A stretch of DNA of 18,777 nucleotides from Anaerolineales bacterium UBA1429 (GTDB lineage Bacteria; Chloroflexota; Anaerolineae; UBA1429). The stretch is from assembly GCA_002329325.1 (NCBI GenBank), contig DCTX01000044.1, forward strand, positions 37,965-56,741, written 5' to 3'. Both the position numbers and the translations under genes were made by a program. Under the pieces are notes generated by a model. The model ran no database searches. It saw only the letters and a program-made list of their open reading frames with translations, and was not told the origin of the DNA. This document shows positions 8,229 to 14,386 of this stretch, one piece after another; position 1 is the first letter of the stretch; the number at the start of each line of letters is the position of its first letter.

Positions 8229-9580
8229 TCCGGCTAGGTCCTGTGCGTACGATGCCCCGGCGGCTCTGTTGGTCCGCCTACACCGCCTGGTACGCCCGGC
8301 GCGAGGCCACCCTGCCCTACTGGCCGGCCGAGCGCCTGCAAGCCCTACAAGACCACCGGGTGCGCCACATGGCCCGCTATGCCTACGACACGGTGCCCTA
8401 CTACCGGGAGCTATTCGACCGTGAGCACGTCTCTCCCGACGAAATCCGCACAGCGGAGGACCTCAAGCGCCTGCCCATCGTCGAGTCCGACGCACTGACG
8501 CTGGCCCCGGAAAAGTTCATCTCCAGCCGCTTCCGCCCGGAAGATGGCGTCATGCTGCACAGCAGCGGCGTCTCCGGCAACGCCAAGACGGTCTACTGGG
8601 ATCATGCCGGGCTCTTTCAGACCCTGGCCAGCAAGCACCGCTATCGTCAGGTCTTGCGCCACTATGCCGGCTCGACCTACGGGTACCGCGAGATGTCCGT
8701 CTCGAACCCTCTGAACGTAGGGGCAGCGCTGCGCGACTTTTACACGCGCTATGCCTGGTTCCCCCCTGGCGTCGAGTTCGAGCGGGAGCGCGCCCTGACC
8801 ACATCCTCCTTTGACGAGATCCTGGAGCAGATCGGCGTCTTCAAGCCGAGGGTGCTGGGCGGCTCGGGTCTCACCCTGGGCGCCCTGTTCCGCTACGCCC
8901 ACCAGAACCAGATCCCCGTGTACCGCCCCAACGTCATCCGCTACGGCACCGCCAACATGCCCGTCCTCGATCGGGCGCTGATCGAGAACGAGTACGGCAT
9001 CCCGGTGATCTCTTCCTACCAGGCGACGGAGATGCTGCGCATCGCCTTCCAGTGCGAGCTGCGCCAGGGTTTCCACGTCTGCACCGATCAGGTGGCCTTT
9101 CGCGTGGTGGATGAGGACGGAGAAGACGTCTCGCCGGGCGAGACGGGGCGCATCGTGCTATCCTGCCTGGTCAACCACGCCACCGTGCTGCTCAACTATG
9201 TTCTGGGCGACCTGGTCCAGCTCGGCGAGGGGCCGTGCGCCTGTGGCCGGACCCTACCCGTTCTCACCTCGCTGCAGGGGCGCGCTTTTGACCTGATCGT
9301 TCTCCCCGGGGGCCAGCGCGTGCATGCCGACGTGCTGTTCAAGACGTTCCCGCACAAGACGCATCTGGTCCAGACCCAGCTTGAGCAGTTCACCCTCAAG
9401 CGCTACACCTTGCGTGTGGTGTCGGATGGGGCCATCCCTTGGCCAGAGTTGCAGAGGGGCATCGATCGCCAACTGCGCCAGACCATCGCCGAGGATATCG
9501 ATCTGGCCATCGAACCTGCCGAGTATCTGGCAGCCGGGACGACCGGCAAGTTCCGCGCCTGCATCTCCCATATCTCATAA
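8225..9580 (+). CDS. CapK/PaaK-like adenylate-forming enzyme (phenylacetate-CoA ligase family)
   Basis: A 451-residue member of the phenylacetate-CoA ligase/CapK branch of adenylate-forming enzymes. It shows an N-terminal helical region with VRHMARYAYDTVPYYRELFD, the phosphate-binding loop SSGVSGNAK (113-121), YQATEM (265-270, the adenine/substrate loop with the Thr-Glu pair), a GETGRIVLS strand, NYVLGDLV and the Cys338-Ala-Cys340-Gly-Arg knuckle typical of this branch. Such enzymes activate a carboxylic acid as acyl-AMP. CapK-like members sit in capsule and exopolysaccharide loci, where their substrate is mostly unknown. The start is GTG at 8225, overlapping the previous stop, with AAGGAG at 8215-8220 only 4 bases upstream. 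No acyl carrier protein or acyltransferase partner is visible nearby, so the destination of the activated acid is open. Confidence 0.85.
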   Translation: MIRLGPVRTMPRRLCWSAYTAWYARREATLPYWPAERLQALQDHRVRHMARYAYDTVPYYRELFDREHVSPDEIRTAEDLKRLPIVESDALTLAPEKFISSRFRPEDGVMLHSSGVSGNAKTVYWDHAGLFQTLASKHRYRQVLRHYAGSTYGYREMSVSNPLNVGAALRDFYTRYAWFPPGVEFERERALTTSSFDEILEQIGVFKPRVLGGSGLTLGALFRYAHQNQIPVYRPNVIRYGTANMPVLDRALIENEYGIPVISSYQATEMLRIAFQCELRQGFHVCTDQVAFRVVDEDGEDVSPGETGRIVLSCLVNHATVLLNYVLGDLVQLGEGPCACGRTLPVLTSLQGRAFDLIVLPGGQRVHADVLFKTFPHKTHLVQTQLEQFTLKRYTLRVVSDGAIPWPELQRGIDRQLRQTIAEDIDLAIEPAEYLAAGTTGKFRACISHIS

Positions 9581-9589
9581 GGAGCGCCC

Positions 9590-10624
9590 ATGGGCTCACG
9601 GCTGACGGTCATCATCCCGGTCTACAACGATAGCGCCAATCTGGCGCGCTGCTACCGGGCGCTCTCGGCCTCCACCCGGCTGCCCGATCAGGTGGTCGTC
9701 GCCGACGACGGCTCGAGAGAGCCCCTGCCCGAGCCGCCGGCCGCGCTGGCGGTCCAGGTGCTGCGCCTAGGGTCGGGGCCGCAGGGCTCGGCGGTGGCCC
9801 GCAACCGCGCCCTGCGCGAGGCCACTGGCGAGCTGATCGTCTTTGTGGATGCCGATGTGGCCGTACACCCCGACGCTCTTGAGCGGCTGGAGCGCCTGAT
9901 GGACCAGTCTCCCACCGTGGCCGCCGCCTTTGGCTCTTACGACGACCAGCCGGGCGACCCGCATTGGGTTTCGCGCTACAAGAACCTGCTGCATCACTGG
10001 GTGCACCAGCATGGCGCCGCCGAGGCGGGCACGTTCTGGACAGGCTTGAGCGTCATCCGTCGCGATGTGATCGAGGCGTTGGGAGGCTTTGACACCGGCG
10101 CCGGCATGGTGCGCGATATCGAGCTGGGCATGCGCATGCGACGGGCCGGCCTGCGGATACGCCTGGCGCCCGAGATCCAGGGCACCCACCTGAAGCGCTG
10201 GACCCTGGCGCGCATGCTGCGCTCGGACATTGGCGACCGTGCCGTTCCGTGGACGCGTATGATCGTCAGAAGCCGCCGCCTGCCCGCCGACCTGAACCTG
10301 GCGCAAGAGAGCCGCCTCGCCGCGGCGTTGGCCTGGCTGATGGTGGGTTTGCTGGTGGCCGCGATCTGGCAGCCGCTGGCCCTCGTCGGGGCGCTGGGCG
10401 CTGCAGCGTGCGTGGCGCTCCTCCATCGCAGGCTGTACGCGTTCCTGTTTCATCACGGCGGCGCCGCCTTTGCCCTGGGGTCGGCGGCCCTGCATCTGCT
10501 CTATCTCCTCTACAGCAGCGCCACCTTTGCCCTGGTGGCGGCCCACACCCTCTGGCGCGACAGACGCCAGGCGAGCCCGCACGAGGCGGCGAGCCAAGAT
10601 ACGCAAGGAGGCGTCAGTCGCTAG
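9590..10624 (+). CDS. Family 2 glycosyltransferase with C-terminal membrane segments
   Basis: The 344-residue protein starts with the GT2 nucleotide-binding strand LTVIIPVYND (5-14), then VVADDGS (36-42), GSAVARNRAL (66-75) and the metal-binding DAD motif at 87-89. TGLSVIRRDVIEALGGFD (151-168) and MVRDIELGMRM (173-183) carry the probable acceptor site and catalytic acid. Two or three hydrophobic segments between 244 and 320 anchor the enzyme at the cytoplasmic face of the membrane. It probably adds a sugar to a lipid-linked intermediate. AAGGAG at 9580-9585, just before the ATG at 9590, is a strong ribosome site; the gap to the upstream gene is 9 bases. The TAG stop lies in the loop of a 14-bp hairpin, so this is the last gene of the plus-strand operon. 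Confidence 0.9.
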   Translation: MGSRLTVIIPVYNDSANLARCYRALSASTRLPDQVVVADDGSREPLPEPPAALAVQVLRLGSGPQGSAVARNRALREATGELIVFVDADVAVHPDALERLERLMDQSPTVAAAFGSYDDQPGDPHWVSRYKNLLHHWVHQHGAAEAGTFWTGLSVIRRDVIEALGGFDTGAGMVRDIELGMRMRRAGLRIRLAPEIQGTHLKRWTLARMLRSDIGDRAVPWTRMIVRSRRLPADLNLAQESRLAAALAWLMVGLLVAAIWQPLALVGALGAAACVALLHRRLYAFLFHHGGAAFALGSAALHLLYLLYSSATFALVAAHTLWRDRRQASPHEAASQDTQGGVSR

Positions 10625-10637
10625 ACTGACGCCTCCT
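10606..10637. terminator. Perfect 14-bp hairpin, probable bidirectional terminator
   Basis: Arms AGGAGGCGTCAGTC (10606-10619) and GACTGACGCCTCCT (10624-10637) pair without mismatch around a four-base loop, GCTA. The left arm encodes the last residues of the plus-strand glycosyltransferase, and its TAG stop spans loop and stem. On the minus strand the hairpin starts 6 bases after the CCA end of tRNA-Pro. Neither side has a clear T run, so it is not a textbook intrinsic terminator, but its position between two converging transcripts fits that job. Confidence 0.65.
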
Positions 10638-10643
10638 ATGTGT

Positions 10644-10720
10644 TGGTCGGGGCGAGAGGACTTGAACCTCCGACCTCACGGACCCGAACCGTGCGCGCTT
10701 CCGGACTGCGCTACGCCCCG
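10644..10720 (-). tRNA. tRNA-Pro (anticodon CGG)
   Basis: Reading the minus strand, the cloverleaf closes fully. The acceptor stem is CGGGGCG with CGCCCCG, followed by discriminator A and an encoded CCA. The D arm is GCGCAGTCCGGAAGCGC. The anticodon stem CACGG/CCGTG surrounds the loop TTCGGGT. The T arm is GGAGG-TTCAAGT-CCTCT with one G-U pair. The anticodon CGG is at plus-strand positions 10684-10686 and reads CCG proline codons. The length is 77 nt including CCA. It is flanked by its own promoter and by a hairpin at its 3' end. Confidence 0.96.
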
Positions 10721-10731
10721 ACAACACAGCC

Positions 10732-10760
10732 AGTATAGACCCAACCAGGTCAGAGAGCAA
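10732..10760 (-). promoter_or_regulatory. Promoter of tRNA-Pro
   Basis: On the minus strand a -10 box TATACT (10732-10737, five of six consensus bases) follows a weak -35 box TTGCTC (10755-10760) with a 17-base spacer. Transcription would start near 10725, about 5 bases before the mature tRNA 5' end. Confidence 0.6.
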
Positions 10761-10764
10761 ATCA

Positions 10765-10789
10765 GGCGGCGCTCCCTCAGGCGCCCGCC
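10765..10789 (-). terminator. Terminator-like hairpin after the minus-strand glycosyltransferase operon
   Basis: The arms GGCGGCGC (10765-10772) and GCGCCCGCC (10781-10789) pair with one bulged base. On the minus strand the structure begins 1 base after the stop of the 306-residue glycosyltransferase and is followed by TGATTTGC, a short T-containing tail. It lies directly upstream of the tRNA-Pro -35 box and would insulate the tRNA from read-through. Confidence 0.5.
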
Positions 10790-10790
10790 C

Positions 10791-11711
10791 TCACCCAGGC
10801 TCGCTTTCAGCGCCCCGTAGCCCATCCCATAGCGCGGCCCACTGGGACCGCGCCAGGTCGGGGCTGCCCTGAACGGCAAAGCGCAGAATACGCGCCCCCT
10901 CCTGAGTCAGGAGAAGCAGCGCCGTCCAGAGACGCACAAGTCCCTTGGTGTGCTGCATATAGAACCGCCAACGGTTCCGCGTGCGGTGATACCGGTTCGT
11001 GCTGGGTTCTCGGGCCGCCGTGGACCCCACCATGTGCCACATGCGCGCCGCGGGCACGACCTGGATGCGGTACCCGGCCTCGCGCATGCGTTGGCAGAGG
11101 TCCAGGTCTTCATAGTACATCCGATAGCGCGCGTCGAACGAGCCGACGCGTTCCAGGGCCTCGTGCCGCAGCAGCATGGCGCAGCCCGTCACATAGTCCA
11201 CGTCCAGCGGCTCTGGGCCCAGCGTCGGCGAGCTCCCTGGGGGCGCTACCGGGTGGGGAAAGGGCCAGCCTCGCCTGCGCCGCGCTCCGGCGTTCCAGAT
11301 CTGCTCAGGGGCGCCTGCGTAGTAGATCAGCGGCGCGACGATGGCCACATCGGCCTGCGAGCGGGCCGCCGCCACCAGTTGCGATACCATGGCGGGATCC
11401 ACATAGGTATCGTTGTTCAGCGCCAGAACCCAGGCGGCGCCTCGCTCCAGCGCCCAGGCCAGCCCGGCATTCATGCCGCCGGCGTAGAAGCGGTTCTGCG
11501 CAAGCGAGAGGAGGTGAACAGTCGCCGGCAGGCGGGAGCGCAGCTCCTCGGCGGAGCCATCGCACGAGCCATTGTCCACGACGAGGATCTCTAGCTCGGG
11601 ATAATCGCTCTCGAGGAGCGAACCCACGCAGCGTTCTGTCTCCCGCCAGAGGCGATAGTGGAGGACCACCGCCCACACGCTGCCCCCGGAGGTCATGCGG
11701 GGGCCAGCCAT
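10791..11711 (-). CDS. Family 2 glycosyltransferase, rhamnosyltransferase-like (COG1216 type)
   Basis: The protein has 306 residues. It starts with the strand VWAVVLHYR (12-20), then LVVDNGSCDGS (43-53), NRFYAGGMNAGL (73-84) and the metal-binding NND at 99-101, all typical of the COG1216 branch that adds rhamnose or similar sugars to O-antigen and other surface chains. TGCAMLLRHEALERVGSFD and then MYYEDLDLCQRM (198-209, catalytic acidic pair at 201-202) complete the active site. One weakly hydrophobic stretch lies near 258-275; the enzyme is otherwise cytosolic or peripheral. The ATG at 11711 is 16 bases after the stop of another glycosyltransferase, so the two are co-transcribed. ATG at 11696 is an alternative; neither has a clear Shine-Dalgarno site. 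Confidence 0.9.
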   Translation of the reverse strand: MAGPRMTSGGSVWAVVLHYRLWRETERCVGSLLESDYPELEILVVDNGSCDGSAEELRSRLPATVHLLSLAQNRFYAGGMNAGLAWALERGAAWVLALNNDTYVDPAMVSQLVAAARSQADVAIVAPLIYYAGAPEQIWNAGARRRRGWPFPHPVAPPGSSPTLGPEPLDVDYVTGCAMLLRHEALERVGSFDARYRMYYEDLDLCQRMREAGYRIQVVPAARMWHMVGSTAAREPSTNRYHRTRNRWRFYMQHTKGLVRLWTALLLLTQEGARILRFAVQGSPDLARSQWAALWDGLRGAESEPG

Positions 11712-11727
11712 CGCTGCAGAGGCCGCA

Positions 11728-12615
11728 TCACTCTCGCAGCCGCCCGGCCTTGACGATCAGGTCGGCCAGCAGGCCGATGGCCCCGACCTGGATGCCGGCC
11801 AGGATGATGATGACGGTGGACGCAGGCACATGAAAGGTAAAGCCAAAGCGAAAGATATCGGTGATGGCCTTGATCAGGCCGATGATCAACAGCGAGACGG
11901 TCACCGGCAAAAAGATGCGCAGCGGGTTAAAGTACATGACGGCGCGCACCACCAGCGTCAGGTAGTTGTACGTGTCGCGGATGGGGTGAAAGGTCGAGTG
12001 CCCGATCCGCTCGTGGTACGCGATGGGCAACCAGCGCACGGTGCGGCCGCTGCTCAAAAGCGCCATGGTGATGGTGCTCACCCAGGAGTGGGTGTTGGGC
12101 AAAATCGGGATAAAGCGCAGCACGGCCTCGCGCCGCATGGTGCGCATGCCCGAGTTCAGGTCGGGGATCTTGTACTCGACCATGTACGAGGCCAGCCAGC
12201 GGATAAAGTCCTTGGCAGGCCGCCGCAGCCACGCCACGGTGCCCGCCTCCCGATCCCGCGCGCCGATCACCATGTCGGCCTCGTCGAGCATCGCCAGCAT
12301 GGCCGGGATCGCATCGGCCGGATAGGTGCCATCGGCATCGATCATGACGATGCGATCGCCCTGGGCCGCCCGGACGCCCGTGGTGCGCGCCGCGCCCGTG
12401 CCCCGGTTGCGATCGTGGGCGATGACCCGCACCCTGGGGCGCGTGGCGCTCAGCTCCACGGTGCGGTCGGTGGAGCCGTCGTCCACCACCAGGATTTCGT
12501 ATGCCAGCCCCAGCGGCTCCATGGCCGCGATCACGTCATCCAGCACGGGGAGGATCGCCTCCTCCTCGTTGTAGGCAGGGATCACAACGCTGACTTGAAT
12601 GGGGTCGCTTCCCAC
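11728..12615 (-). CDS. Family 2 glycosyltransferase, polyprenyl-phosphate sugar synthase (DPM1/GtrB)-like
   Basis: The protein has 295 residues. VSVVIPAYNEEEAI (8-21), LVVDDGSTDRT (42-52), RNRGTGAARTTG (69-80) and the metal-binding DAD at 93-95 are family hallmarks, and DLNSGMRTMRR (152-162) is the signature segment of dolichol- or polyprenyl-phosphate sugar synthases. Two C-terminal hydrophobic segments (about 231-255 and 265-288) resemble the anchored GtrB-like bacterial members. The expected product is an undecaprenyl-phosphate sugar, the donor type used by GT-C enzymes; this links it in principle to the two GT-C-like proteins encoded on the other strand. The start is GTG at 12615 with GGAAGG 7 bases upstream. 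It has its own promoter (12667-12694) and leads a two-gene operon. Confidence 0.88.
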   Translation of the reverse strand: MGSDPIQVSVVIPAYNEEEAILPVLDDVIAAMEPLGLAYEILVVDDGSTDRTVELSATRPRVRVIAHDRNRGTGAARTTGVRAAQGDRIVMIDADGTYPADAIPAMLAMLDEADMVIGARDREAGTVAWLRRPAKDFIRWLASYMVEYKIPDLNSGMRTMRREAVLRFIPILPNTHSWVSTITMALLSSGRTVRWLPIAYHERIGHSTFHPIRDTYNYLTLVVRAVMYFNPLRIFLPVTVSLLIIGLIKAITDIFRFGFTFHVPASTVIIILAGIQVGAIGLLADLIVKAGRLRE

Positions 12616-12628
12616 GGATCTGCCTTCC

Positions 12629-12660
12629 CGGCAGCGCGCAGTGTGGCGGGGGCGCTGCCG
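12629..12660 (-). promoter_or_regulatory. Leader hairpin of the glycosyltransferase transcript
   Basis: Arms CGGCAGCGC (12629-12637) and GCGCTGCCG (12652-12660) pair over 9 bases around a 14-base loop. The predicted start of transcription from the promoter next to it falls at about 12660, so the hairpin would sit at the very 5' end of the mRNA and end about 14 bases before the GTG start. It may protect the 5' end or affect translation. Confidence 0.4.
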
Positions 12661-12666
12661 ACACGC

Positions 12667-12694
12667 ATTATAGCCACACCCGGCGGCGCGGCAA
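12667..12694 (-). promoter_or_regulatory. Promoter of the two-gene glycosyltransferase operon
   Basis: On the minus strand a perfect -10 box TATAAT (12667-12672) is preceded by TTGCCG (12689-12694, four of six consensus bases) with a 16-base spacer. The -35 element partly overlaps a 7-bp inverted repeat, GCGGCGC at 12683-12689 with GCGCCGC at 12702-12708, which could be a binding site or a second stem of the upstream terminator. Confidence 0.65.
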
Positions 12695-12717
12695 AGCGAG
12701 AGCGCCGCAAACAGGTG

Positions 12718-12751
12718 CTGGGGGGCGCCTCCCGGCGGACTCGCCCCCCAG
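12718..12751 (-). terminator. Terminator-like hairpin after the AAC(3)-like gene
   Basis: Arms CTGGGGGGCG (12718-12727) and CGCCCCCCAG (12742-12751) pair perfectly over 10 bases with a 14-base loop. On the minus strand it lies 18 bases after the TAG stop of the acetyltransferase-like gene and before the next promoter. The downstream tail CACCTGTTTGC has only a short T run. Position and strength favour termination. Confidence 0.7.
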
Positions 12752-12769
12752 AACAGAAGCTCATCTCGA

Positions 12770-13525
12770 CTAGAGGCCGAAGGCCCCGAACGGGTCGACG
12801 CGCAGCCGTTCGGCGTAGCGCCTCACCACAGTCTGAGCCGGGAAAAAGTGGCACATCGCCTGGCCGATCCGCGCGCTGCGCACATCTCCCGCCTGCACGG
12901 CGTCATCCCACACCGCCTGCCAGGTCGCCTCTATCGTCGGCCCATAGCCCACCAGCCACTGGTCGTCGGGATAGTAGGGCGCAACGTCCTCCGGCAGGCG
13001 CTGCATGGCCCGCACCTCCTCGGGCACGCCGCCATCGGCCACATGCATGCAGGAGCAACGCATGATCCCGACGCCGATGAGCAGCACGTCGCCTCCATCG
13101 GCCGGGACGCCGCTGAATCCCTCACTGTAGCGCTGCGCGTCGCGGCCCCAGGCGCAGGTGCGGTAGCGCTGTGTCCCGCAGATCACGTCCGGTCTCTGGC
13201 GAAAGGTGTCAGGGATGAGGCCCATGCCGGTGCGCTCCGGGCTGTCCAGATCCAGCACGCGCACCTTCCATGCGATGCCGCGCGCCATGTCTTCCTCCGT
13301 CAGCGGCACGGGCAGGCTAACCGGAATGGCGGGCATCACCAGAGCCCCCTCGGGCCCCACGGCCTCGATCAGGGCCTCGATCACCGTCTCGGCTCCGCCC
13401 TGCACCCAACCCAGGCTGCTGAGCGAGCTATGCACCTCCAGCAGAACCCCGGGGCGTATCCCCAGCCCCTGCAGGCCGGCGACGATCTCCTCCTTGGTGA
13501 GGCCGGACGCTTGAGAATCTGTCAC
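12770..13525 (-). CDS. AAC(3)-fold N-acetyltransferase-like protein (divergent)
   Basis: The protein has 251 residues. VHSSLSSLGWVQGGAETVIEAL (31-52, shown here as its landmarks HSSLSSLG and GGAETV), GALVMPA (60-66), TGMGLIPDTFRQRPDV (99-114) and VLLIGVG (147-153) follow the order and spacing of the antibiotic N-acetyltransferase/YokD family, which uses acetyl-CoA. The family segment normally reading RSxHP before the Ser/Ala-rich stretch is replaced by CGTQRYRTCAWG (116-127), so the His-Pro pair is gone; the later family His is kept as His161 in CSCMHVAD. Resistance to aminoglycosides is therefore doubtful and another acyl acceptor is likely. The start is GTG at 13525 with a strong AAGGAGG about 6 bases upstream. 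It lies 33 bases after a lipoprotein gene and probably shares its transcript. Confidence 0.78.
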   Translation of the reverse strand: MTDSQASGLTKEEIVAGLQGLGIRPGVLLEVHSSLSSLGWVQGGAETVIEALIEAVGPEGALVMPAIPVSLPVPLTEEDMARGIAWKVRVLDLDSPERTGMGLIPDTFRQRPDVICGTQRYRTCAWGRDAQRYSEGFSGVPADGGDVLLIGVGIMRCSCMHVADGGVPEEVRAMQRLPEDVAPYYPDDQWLVGYGPTIEATWQAVWDDAVQAGDVRSARIGQAMCHFFPAQTVVRRYAERLRVDPFGAFGL

Positions 13526-13550
13526 TCGTTCCCTCCTTCGGTCCGGCCTC
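13499..13550 (-). repeat. 10-bp inverted repeat enclosing the start of the AAC(3)-like gene
   Basis: GAGGCCGGAC at 13499-13508 and GTCCGGCCTC at 13541-13550 are perfect reverse complements 32 bases apart. The loop contains the whole Shine-Dalgarno sequence AAGGAGG and the GTG start at 13525. In the mRNA this would present or hide the ribosome site in a stem-loop closed by ten pairs; as DNA it could be an operator. Its function is inferred only from position. Confidence 0.5.
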
Positions 13551-13558
13551 GGATCCCC

Positions 13559-14194
13559 TCACGGCCTGGCCGGCTCCCTCCCTGCGAGGTTGTAGAGCTG
13601 GCTGGTCGCGATGATCTGGCCGGACGCATCGCTGCACTGGACCCGAAACGTAAAAGCGCCCGTCCTGCCGTTGTCCGGGCGAATCAGAACCCCAAAGCCC
13701 GCTTTGGTCTCGCCGGGCTGGATGGGCCTCTCGTCATCGTAGAAGCGCAGCCTGGCTACTGGGCCGGCGGGCACGGCGACGCCCAGGAGGGCCCAGGTGT
13801 CCTTGCAGGGCTCGCTGGCGATGGCGATGTTGCCGCTGACGGCATCGCAGCTCCAGTTGCCCATCGGCTTGTCGGGCGTTGACCACACGGAGAGCCGATA
13901 CTGGTCTATCGGCAGGCCGCCCATATCGGCGGTATCGATCTCGACATCGTGGATGGGCACCGCGCCGTCGTTCCGCACCTCAAAGGTGAGCCGATACGAG
14001 CCGGAGCAGGCCTGCGCCCCATGCTCGAGGCGCGCCCAGCTGATGCTGCAACCTCCCTGGACCTCTGCGGCCACGGGCAGCGGCGCAGCCGTAGCCACAA
14101 CCGGCCCGCCCTCAAGCTGCGGGCTCGCCTCGCCGCAGCTCGCCAGCGAGGCACATACTGCGGCAACCCCGAGCAGACGCATCCATGCCTTCAT
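13559..14194 (-). CDS. Lipoprotein of unknown function, Cys-rich beta-type domain
   Basis: I start this gene at ATG 14194, not at the earlier in-frame ATG (14314). The later ATG has AAGGAGGGAGGT just upstream and opens a clean lipoprotein signal peptide: MKAWMRLLGVAAVCASLASC, with the lipobox LASC making Cys20 the lipidated residue. The mature part begins with a Pro/Ala-rich linker (about 21-50) and continues as a domain of about 150 residues rich in beta-type patterns (YRLTFEVRNDG, RLRFYDDERPIQPGE, FTFRVQCSD). It contains five further cysteines, so disulphides are possible. The RNDGxxPIxDVEI pattern recalls extracellular CARDB/fibronectin-like folds, but I do not recognise a family. A strong promoter precedes it, and the AAC(3)-like gene follows after 33 bases. 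It probably sits on the outer face of the cytoplasmic membrane. Confidence 0.8.
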   Translation of the reverse strand: MKAWMRLLGVAAVCASLASCGEASPQLEGGPVVATAAPLPVAAEVQGGCSISWARLEHGAQACSGSYRLTFEVRNDGAVPIHDVEIDTADMGGLPIDQYRLSVWSTPDKPMGNWSCDAVSGNIAIASEPCKDTWALLGVAVPAGPVARLRFYDDERPIQPGETKAGFGVLIRPDNGRTGAFTFRVQCSDASGQIIATSQLYNLAGREPARP

Positions 14195-14309
14195 GCTGAC
14201 CTCCCTCCTTAACGCAGAGCGGCTGGCCTCGAACTGCTGGGATCGCGGCGGCGCCTGCGGAGAGGGAGTAAGCAATGGGACAGACGTGGTTGCCGGGCCC
14301 ATTGGCCCC

Positions 14310-14338
14310 AGCATACAGCATGGCGGCGCTTACGTCAA
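14310..14338 (-). promoter_or_regulatory. Sigma70-type promoter of the lipoprotein/AAC(3)-like pair
   Basis: On the minus strand TTGACG (14333-14338, five of six bases) and TATGCT (14310-14315, four of six) are separated by exactly 17 bases. Transcription would start near 14303, giving a leader of about 109 nt. A short inverted repeat, GGGCC at 14295-14299 with GGCCC at 14304-14308, straddles the predicted start and could be a small operator. This is the only clear promoter in the 192-base gap. Confidence 0.7.
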
Positions 14339-14352
14339 CGGCCGGAGAGGCA

Positions 14353-14374
14353 AGGCGCCGATAGCCCCGCGCCT
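14353..14374 (-). terminator. Weak hairpin after the MOT1-type transporter gene
   Basis: Six-base arms AGGCGC (14353-14358 as read on the plus strand) and GCGCCT (14369-14374) with a 10-base loop lie 13 bases after the TAG stop on the minus strand and upstream of the next promoter. The tail TGCCTCTCC is not a real T run, so termination is only suggested by position. Confidence 0.3.
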
Positions 14375-14386
14375 CAACCCCTCGCC

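Noticed and set aside
10644..10720. tRNA-Pro as an attachment site for an integrated island
   Set aside because: No integrase, no repeated copy of the tRNA 3' end and no compositional break were seen in the window.
12770..13525. Call as an aminoglycoside resistance gene
   Set aside because: Part of the AAC(3) signature is replaced and the context is not that of a resistance element, so only the fold-level name is supported.
11695..13882. Long plus-strand frames antisense to the glycosyltransferase and acetyltransferase-like genes
   Set aside because: They run across well supported genes, two terminator-like or regulatory hairpins and promoters of the minus strand, and have shadow-type composition.
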